From Frateuria sp. Soil773 (GTDB lineage Bacteria > Pseudomonadota > Gammaproteobacteria > Xanthomonadales > Rhodanobacteraceae), in assembly GCF_001428405.1 (NCBI RefSeq), contig NZ_LMSL01000018.1, positions 11,311-75,310 of the forward strand: a stretch of DNA of 64,000 nt, given 5' to 3'. Of the stretch, positions 58,955-64,000 are shown in pieces. The translations under genes were made by a program, and so were the position numbers. Position 1 is the first letter of the stretch, and the number at the start of each line of letters is the position of its first letter. The notes under the pieces were generated by a model. That model saw only the letters and a program-made list of their open reading frames with translations, did no database searches and had not been told where the DNA came from.

Positions 58955-59947
58955 ATGAACGGCCCGGTTCCGCCCGCCGCCGCCATGCCCCAGGACACGC
59001 CGGCCGACGGCCTGCGCGCGGCCGCCCAGGCCCTGCTTTCGCGCGGCAACCACCTGCAATGGCGCGGCGGCGATGGCGAGCTGGAACTGCGCGCCGGCGT
59101 AGGCCAGCAGCACGCCGCCGGCCTTCCCTGCGTCGGGCTGGACCATGCGCACGGCCGCCTGCTGCTCGCGCTGGAGCACGAACCCGACGACAGCGCCCTC
59201 GGCGATGCGCACTGGCAGGACTACAGCGGCGATGCGCGCCTGCTGGCGTGGACGCTGACCCACGAGGATCTGGTGGCGGCGCTCGGCCGGCTGTTCGGCG
59301 GCGGCCTGCTGCCGGCGGCCTTCCTCGCCGAGGGCGGCAGGGACTGGCTGTGGCTGGCGCTGGACTGGCGCGACGGCCAGCAGCGGCTCACCCGCGGCTG
59401 GCTCGGCATGGCGAGCGCGGACGTGCTGCAACTGGGCGTGCACGAGGCATGGCAGCGCGATCCCAACCATCTTTCGCTGCTGGGCGACGCCACCGCGCTG
59501 GCATTGAACCTGCTGCTGCCGGGCCGGCCGCTGGAAGCGGCGACGATCGCGGCGCTGGCGCCGGGCGACGTGCTCGTGGTGGGCGACGAGGCGGACGTCG
59601 AGGCGCGCCTGCAACCGGACCGCGACACCCAGCGCAGCCTGTTCGGGCTTCCGGACGGCTGGTCGGTGCAGCGCCAGCAGGGGCGCTGGAAGATCGTGGA
59701 CCGCCCCGCGCTGCAAACGATGTCGCCGAACCGGCCGCAGTTCCTGCTGACCCGCCTGGTGCTGGGACCGCACGACATCGAGGGCCTGCGCCCCGGCAGC
59801 GTGTTGGCCGACGACACCCAGCTTCGCGGCAGCACGGTCGGCATCATGCTGGGCGGCCGCCGCTTCGGCGAAGGCGTACTGGTGGCGCTGGGCGGGCTGC
59901 TCGGCGTGCGCATCACCCACAAAGAGGGCGAGCATGGACTTCAGTAG
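58955..59947 (+). CDS. sctQ: type III sorting-platform protein SctQ
   Basis: A 330-residue FliM/FliN-like C-ring protein. The N-terminal half is poorly conserved, and the C-terminal SpoA-type domain (PGSVLADDTQLRGSTVGIMLGGRRFGEGVLVALGGLLGVRIT) is recognisable. It gathers chaperone-effector complexes beneath the gate. The start is ATG at 58955; a GTG at 58928 lies within the previous gene. Its end overlaps sctR by 14 bp. Confidence 0.85.
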   Translation: MNGPVPPAAAMPQDTPADGLRAAAQALLSRGNHLQWRGGDGELELRAGVGQQHAAGLPCVGLDHAHGRLLLALEHEPDDSALGDAHWQDYSGDARLLAWTLTHEDLVAALGRLFGGGLLPAAFLAEGGRDWLWLALDWRDGQQRLTRGWLGMASADVLQLGVHEAWQRDPNHLSLLGDATALALNLLLPGRPLEAATIAALAPGDVLVVGDEADVEARLQPDRDTQRSLFGLPDGWSVQRQQGRWKIVDRPALQTMSPNRPQFLLTRLVLGPHDIEGLRPGSVLADDTQLRGSTVGIMLGGRRFGEGVLVALGGLLGVRITHKEGEHGLQ

Positions 59948-60599
59948 CTTTTCGCCGGCACTGGTCATCACCCTGGTGGTGGCGCTGGCGATGGCGCCAT
60001 TCGTGGCGGTGATGGTGACCTCGTTCACCAAGATCGTGGTGGTGCTCAGCCTGCTGCGCAACGCGCTGGGGCTGCAGCAGGTGCCGCCCAACGTGGTGAT
60101 CAACGGGCTGGCGATCATCCTGTCGGTGTACGTGATGAACCCGGTCATCATGGACACCTACAAGGGCGTGCAGACCCAGATGGGCACCCAGGTGCCCGGC
60201 CCGATGACGATGGAGAAGCTCGGCCAGATCGTCGAGTCGGGCAAGGAGCCGCTGCGCCAGTTCCTGATCAAGCACAGCCACGAGGGCGAGCGCGGCTTCT
60301 TCCTGCAGAGCGCGAAGCGGCTGATGCCGGCGGACCGCCAGGGCGACCTCACCGCCGACGACTACATCGTGATCGTGCCGGCGTTCACGGTGAGCGAGCT
60401 GACCGAGGCGTTCCAGATCGGCTTCCTGCTGTTCCTGCCGTTCCTGGTGATCGACCTGGTGGTGTCCAACATCCTGCTGGCGATGGGCATGATGATGCTG
60501 TCGCCGACGATGGTCTCGCTGCCGTTCAAGCTGCTGCTGTTCGTGCTGCTGAGCGGCTGGGCCAAGCTGATCCACGGCCTCGTGCTCACCTATCAATAG
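59934..60599 (+). CDS. sctR: type III secretion export-gate protein SctR
   Basis: A 221-residue FliP/YscR-type membrane protein with four helices. Conserved sequences include MVTSFTKIVVVLSLLRNALGLQQVPPNVVINGLAIILSVYVM and SELTEAFQIGFLLFLPFLVIDLVVSNILLAMGMMMLSP. Unlike FliP it has no long N-terminal signal extension. Part of the SctRST pore; the FliO-like protein might assist it. Confidence 0.97.
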   Translation: MDFSSFSPALVITLVVALAMAPFVAVMVTSFTKIVVVLSLLRNALGLQQVPPNVVINGLAIILSVYVMNPVIMDTYKGVQTQMGTQVPGPMTMEKLGQIVESGKEPLRQFLIKHSHEGERGFFLQSAKRLMPADRQGDLTADDYIVIVPAFTVSELTEAFQIGFLLFLPFLVIDLVVSNILLAMGMMMLSPTMVSLPFKLLLFVLLSGWAKLIHGLVLTYQ

Positions 60600-60608
60600 G
60601 AGACGCGC

Positions 60609-60875
60609 ATGTTCGACCAGGAAATCCAGCTTGCGCGCGAGGCCCTGTGGCTGGTGCTGGTGCTGTCGGCGCCGCCGATCCTCGCCGCGGCGATCGCCGG
60701 CCTGTTCGTGGCCTTCCTGCAGGCGGCCACGCAGATCCAGGAGCAGACCTTCCCCTACGCGGTGAAGTTCATCGTGGTGGTGCTGGCGATGCTCGCCACC
60801 GCGGCGATGCTGGGCGGCACCCTGTACAAGTTCGCCGACCGGCTGTTCTCCGGCTTCCCCGGCATGCTGCATTGA
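60609..60875 (+). CDS. sctS: type III secretion export-gate protein SctS
   Basis: An 88-residue, two-helix FliQ/YscS-type protein with the conserved EALWLVLVLSAPPILAAAIAGLFVAFLQAATQIQEQTF stretch. Its stop overlaps the sctT ATG (TGATG), so translation is coupled. Confidence 0.95.
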   Translation: MFDQEIQLAREALWLVLVLSAPPILAAAIAGLFVAFLQAATQIQEQTFPYAVKFIVVVLAMLATAAMLGGTLYKFADRLFSGFPGMLH

Positions 60876-61678
60876 TGCTGGCCGCTCCGCTGCCGCCGCT
60901 GGTCGAGTATTTCGGCCACGCGCTCACCGGCGTGGCGCTGACCCTGCCGCGCATCGTCGCGGCCTTCCTGGTGCTGCCGCTGATGACCGCCGAGACGGTG
61001 CCGTCGCTGGTGCGCAACAGCTTCTACGTGAGCCTGGCGATCCTGGTGTACCCGCTGGCGGCCGCGGCCAGTCCGGCCACGGGGCTGATCAGCGGTGCGG
61101 ACTGGGGGCTGGTGCTGGGCAAGGAGATCTTCGTCGGCCTGCTGATCGGCTTCTGCTTCGGCACCGTGTTCTGGGCGCTGGGCGCGGCCGGCAGCGTGAT
61201 GGACACCAAGGTCGGCGCCACCATGGCGATGGAGATGGACCCGATTTCCGGCCAGCAGGGCTCGCTGACCCAGGTGTTCCTGATGCAGTTGGCGACCTGG
61301 CTGTTCATGGTCAGCGGCGCCTTCATGGTGTTCCTCGACCTGCTGATGTCGAGCTACACGATCTGGCCGATCGCCAGCCTGCTGCCGCCGCTGAAGGCCG
61401 GCGGCATGGATTTCTTCGTCGGCCAGTTCAGCTACCTGATGACGGCGGTGCTGGTGCTGTCGGCGCCGGCGCTGGTGGTGATGTCGCTGGTCGACCTCTC
61501 GCTGGGCCTGGTCAACCGCTACGCGCAGCAACTCAACGTGTTCGCGCTGGCGATGCCGATCAAGGCCTGGCTGTCCACCTGGGTGCTGCTGCTGGCACTG
61601 GGCGCGATGGTCGAGGTGGTGATGCGCAAGCTGTACGAGAACCGCGGCCTGCTGCAGGTGCTGAAGCACATCCTGTAG
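60875..61678 (+). CDS. sctT: type III secretion export-gate protein SctT
   Basis: A 267-residue FliR/YscT-type membrane protein with about six helices, including KEIFVGLLIGFCFGTVFWALGAAGSVMDTKVGATMAMEMDP. The start ATG 60875 shares bases with the sctS stop. It is the last gene on the plus-strand arm; a hairpin and repeats follow instead of sctU. Confidence 0.95.
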   Translation: MLAAPLPPLVEYFGHALTGVALTLPRIVAAFLVLPLMTAETVPSLVRNSFYVSLAILVYPLAAAASPATGLISGADWGLVLGKEIFVGLLIGFCFGTVFWALGAAGSVMDTKVGATMAMEMDPISGQQGSLTQVFLMQLATWLFMVSGAFMVFLDLLMSSYTIWPIASLLPPLKAGGMDFFVGQFSYLMTAVLVLSAPALVVMSLVDLSLGLVNRYAQQLNVFALAMPIKAWLSTWVLLLALGAMVEVVMRKLYENRGLLQVLKHIL

Positions 61679-61893
61679 AGGAGCGCGCCTTTGCACGCAT
61701 GCCCCTGTCTGCGATGCGCGTCGCGCACAGGGCGCGCTCCCGAAGAGGACCTCGAATGACTGCCCTTTTGCTCGTCATCCCGGCGAAGGCCGGACATGGG
61801 CAAGGCTCGCAGAAAGCCCGCAGCGAGTCATCCGGCGACTGTGCATACGCCTGAAGGAAAAGGCCCTGGATTCCGGCTTGCGTCGGAATGACG
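61679..61893. repeat. hairpin and dispersed repeats between sctT and sctU
   Basis: The 241-bp gap holds a long inverted repeat with GGAGCGCGCC-type arms (about 61679-61740), probably a terminator for both converging arms. Two dispersed-repeat fragments follow: GTCATCCCGGCGAAGGCCGG near 61774 and CCTGGATTCCGGC...CGGAATGACG at 61864-61893. No gene is supported here. Confidence 0.65.
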
Positions 61894-61919
61894 CGCGCCA
61901 AGGAGTTGTTCGAGGTTCC

Positions 61920-62993
61920 CTACTTGCCGTCGCGCGACTCGCGGATCGACTCGGCCCAGCGCAGCAGTTCGGCGACCGCCTCGAAGAAATCGTTCGGCAG
62001 GTAGTCGTCCACCTCGACCCGCTCGTACAGGCCGCGCGCCAGGAGAACGTTGCGCATGATCGGCACGCCGGCCTCCTCGGCCGCCTGGCGGATCAGCGCC
62101 GCCTCGTGGTCCTCGCCCTTGGCCACGATCACCGGCAGGTCGTCCTCGTCCGGCTGGTAGCGGATGGCGATCGCCAGGTGGGTGGGGTTGGTCACCACCA
62201 CGCTGGCGTTGCGCACGCCGGCGAGGGTGTTCTGCTGCGACCACTCCTGGTGCAACTGGCGACGGCGTCCCTTGACCATCGGGTCGCCCTCGTTGTCCTT
62301 CAGCTCCTGCTTGATGTCGCGCCGGCTCATCTTCATCTTCTTGGTGAAGGCGAAGCGCTGGTAGAACGCGTCCAGCACCGAGACGAAGAAAAACACGAAG
62401 ATCACGCCCACGGCGAGCCGCTTCACCGCCACCCAGTGCGCCTCGCCCATCGCCGCCGGCCCGGCGAACGGCAGTTGCACGAACTGGCCGATCAGCGCGA
62501 ACAGCACCCATGCAAACAGCCCGATCAGCAGGGCGCTCTTGGCGATCGCCTTGAGCACCTCGACCAGGTTTTCCTGCGAGAACAGCCGCTTGACGCCCTC
62601 GGCCGGGTTCAGCCGGCTGGCGTCGGGCTTGATCTTCTTGGGCGCGAACACCGGACCGACCTGCAGGAACTCCACCACCACGCCGATCGCCAGCGCGCCG
62701 ACCAGCAGGGGCACGGTCAGCCACAGCAGCGCCTCGATGGTGGCCAGCCCGACGCTGTGCAGGGCCTGGCCAAATGGCTGATTGAGGCCGCGCAGGGTGA
62801 TGTCGAACAATCCCTCCAGACGCGCACGGATCAACGGCATGCCCAGCATCAGCATCAACAGCCAGGCCAGCACCAGCACCGTGCTGGTCAGCTCGCGGCT
62901 CTTCGGGACGTCGCCGTCCTTGCGCGCGTCGCGCAGGCGCTTGGGCGTCGGCTTTTCGGTGCGGTCGCCGCTGTCCTTGTTTTGTCCAGCCAT
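61920..62993 (-). CDS. sctU: type III secretion export-gate switch protein SctU
   Basis: A 357-residue FlhB/YscU-type protein with four N-terminal membrane helices and the autocleaving cytosolic domain. The cleavage motif is N269-P270-T271-H272 in VVVTNPTHLAIAIRY. It lies on the opposite strand from sctQRST and is alone in its unit, which is unusual because sctU commonly follows sctT. The N-terminal EKPTPKRLRDARKDGDVPKSRELTS is standard. SctP would engage it to switch substrates. Confidence 0.97.
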   Translation of the reverse strand: MAGQNKDSGDRTEKPTPKRLRDARKDGDVPKSRELTSTVLVLAWLLMLMLGMPLIRARLEGLFDITLRGLNQPFGQALHSVGLATIEALLWLTVPLLVGALAIGVVVEFLQVGPVFAPKKIKPDASRLNPAEGVKRLFSQENLVEVLKAIAKSALLIGLFAWVLFALIGQFVQLPFAGPAAMGEAHWVAVKRLAVGVIFVFFFVSVLDAFYQRFAFTKKMKMSRRDIKQELKDNEGDPMVKGRRRQLHQEWSQQNTLAGVRNASVVVTNPTHLAIAIRYQPDEDDLPVIVAKGEDHEAALIRQAAEEAGVPIMRNVLLARGLYERVEVDDYLPNDFFEAVAELLRWAESIRESRDGK

Positions 62994-63090
62994 GATTCGA
63001 CCTCGGTGCGCCGCGCGGCCCGCGGCGCCTGCCTGCCCGTGCCGGGCGAATGACGTCCCGCGCCAGTGTGGCGGGCCAGGCGCGTCGCTT

Positions 63091-63137
63091 CCACCTAGGG
63101 AACGCCCCAGCTACCGCCGCATGAGCCGGGACCTAGA
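63091..63137 (+). promoter_or_regulatory. degenerate CTAGGG-N4-CCCTAG box upstream of the ORF at 63171
   Basis: CCACCTAGGG (63091-63100), spacer AACG, then CCCCAGCT with two changes from the perfect arm. CCTAGA at 63132-63137 lies at the same 29.5-bp distance from the palindrome centre as in the lipase promoter. That would place the transcription start near 63144, just beyond the first ATG at 63141. Confidence 0.45.
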
Positions 63138-63170
63138 CTGATGTCACACTTCGAACGACCGATCGGCGCC

Positions 63171-63404
63171 ATGAACCTGAGCGACCTCCAGTCACGCACG
63201 CTCGCCCCCGGCCTGGACAGCCTGGCCGCGACCCAGGGCGTGCCCGGCCGCCAGGGGCTCCCGTCGATCAGCGGCAATACCCTGCTGGGCCTGGACGTAT
63301 GGGCCGGCAGCAGCGCCGCCGAACGCTCGCTGAGCCGCCCCGGCCCGGCCGTCGGCGGTACGCTCGACCAGATCGTCGGGCATATCCTCGCACCGCTCGG
63401 CTGA
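63171..63404 (+). CDS. small protein of unknown function preceded by a type III-type box
   Basis: A 77-residue protein (87 if ATG 63141 is used), rich in Leu, Gly, Ser and Ala, with no Cys, membrane helix or Sec signal (starts MNLSDLQSRTLAPGLDS). The start 63171 is preferred because the predicted transcription start lies after 63141. Small Gly/Leu/Ser-rich heat-stable proteins secreted by type III systems (harpins, pilins) have similar composition, but no family match is claimed. It lies divergent from sctU. Confidence 0.45.
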   Translation: MNLSDLQSRTLAPGLDSLAATQGVPGRQGLPSISGNTLLGLDVWAGSSAAERSLSRPGPAVGGTLDQIVGHILAPLG

Positions 63405-63451
63405 CCGGCCGGCCGCCTGCAGCGGGCCGGTTTCGACGCTAAGCTGGGCCC

Positions 63452-64000
63452 ATGGCCGCTTCTTCGCCCTTGGTCGAATCGCTGCTGGAAACCACCCGGC
63501 GGCTGATCGGTGCCCTGCAGCAGGAACCCTCCGCGGAATTGCGGCTGGTCCTGGCCAAGCGGATCGTGCGCCAGCTCGGCGACGAGGCCTACCCGGTCTT
63601 CCTGAAGATCCTGCTGATCGTCGCCGAAAGCGAGGACGCCGCCGCCAAGCAGACCGTAGCCGACCTGCTCGCCACCGCCGCGCAGCGGATGGACCTGCCC
63701 AGCGGCCAGCTCAGCTCGTGGGGCAGCTCCAGCCGCGACGACGAGACCGCAGCCAGCGGCTCGCTCAACCGCCGCCGCCTGCTCGGGCCGCTCGAATACC
63801 TCACCGTGTGGTACTGCCAGCAGACCCAGCGGCCGATGCTGGAAGAGCCGCTGTACGCCGACGCCCTGCGCAAGCTGCTCGCGCTGTTCGACCTCAACCC
63901 GCAGCTGCGCGCGTTCTATGCCGGCAAGCTCGCCGCCGATGCCGGCAACGAGCTGGAAGGCACCTATACCCGCGATACCCGCGACATCCTGCAACGCCTG
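63452..64000 (+). CDS. partial ORF of unknown function at the window edge
   Basis: An open frame of 183 codons without stop running off the end of the window. Codon use is normal for the region. The translation is helical, beginning MAASSPLVESLLETTRRLIG with a Leu-rich N-terminal third, a short Ser-rich linker (LSSWGSSSRDDETA) and a second helical part (RRLLGPLEYLTVWYCQQTQRPMLEEPLYADALRKLLALF). No domain is recognised. It follows the small ORF after 47 bp, probably in the same unit. It may be a gatekeeper, chaperone or effector-related protein, but this is not shown. Confidence 0.5.
   Translation, partial: MAASSPLVESLLETTRRLIGALQQEPSAELRLVLAKRIVRQLGDEAYPVFLKILLIVAESEDAAAKQTVADLLATAAQRMDLPSGQLSSWGSSSRDDETAASGSLNRRRLLGPLEYLTVWYCQQTQRPMLEEPLYADALRKLLALFDLNPQLRAFYAGKLAADAGNELEGTYTRDTRDILQRL

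Noticed and set aside
44189-62993. A flagellar export apparatus
   Set aside because: A secretin (SctC), FHA-type SctD and lipoprotein SctJ are present, and no flagellin, hook or FliF/FliG genes occur; only the FliO-like protein is flagellar in type.
63095-63994. A 299-codon minus-strand frame at the window end
   Set aside because: It lies antisense to the box-preceded small ORF and the partial ORF; its low-complexity Gly/Glu/Gln/Arg translation looks like a shadow.

Overview
The window is high-GC DNA from a gammaproteobacterium, most likely of the Xanthomonadales (Xanthomonadaceae or Rhodanobacteraceae). The evidence is a xanthomonadin/aryl-polyene pigment locus that ends in a chorismatase of the XanB2 type, dispersed imperfect repeats whose translation reads VIPAKAGIQ, and a LysR gene divergent from aceB-aceA. 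No rRNA, tRNA, CRISPR array, insertion sequence or phage gene was seen.

Layout. 0-16.7 kb is housekeeping: truC, arfB, a small acyltransferase, a LysE-type exporter, a tandem repeat block, the LysR/aceB/aceA glyoxylate-shunt module, a CPA-type antiporter, comM, ubiK, a P-II protein, gpmA, an unusual repeat-built exported protein, hemF and a YdcF-type protein. 16.7-27.1 kb is the aryl-polyene locus: two ketosynthase-type proteins and a glycosyltransferase on +, then ketoreductase, two hotdog dehydratases, MMPL exporter, LolA-like carrier, acyltransferase, membrane protein and ACP on -, and the divergent chorismatase. 27.1-37.3 kb holds glmU, a repeat cluster, a TonB-like lipoprotein and a complete atpIBEFHAGDC operon with palindromic elements in four of its intergenic gaps. 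37.4-44.0 kb carries a phasin, queD, a lipase-fold protein beside an exported ankyrin protein, and a TetR-controlled ABC-2 exporter.

44.2-64.0 kb is a non-flagellar type III secretion system. One long minus-strand operon reads sctV-C-D-(needle candidate)-I-J-K-L-N-O-P-LysM protein. A plus-strand arm reads sensor kinase, FixJ-type regulator, sctQ-R-S-T. sctU stands alone on the minus strand behind repeats. A FliO-like gene, a flagellar export factor normally absent from injectisomes, sits between the arms. No HrpG/HrpX/HrpL-type regulator was found here.

The most interesting signal is a palindrome of form CTAGGG-N4-CCCTAG found three times. It occurs upstream of sctV (perfect 10-bp arms), upstream of the lipase-fold gene about 6 kb outside the cluster (perfect 9-bp arms), and, degenerate, upstream of an unknown small ORF next to sctU. 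For the lipase and small ORF a -10-like hexamer starts exactly 29.5 bp from the palindrome centre. This suggests a regulon of the resident response regulator and marks the lipase-fold protein and the small ORF as candidate secreted substrates. That is inference; the palindromes themselves are directly visible. The translocon, tip, gatekeeper and dedicated chaperones are not recognisable and may lie beyond 64 kb, where the last ORF is cut.
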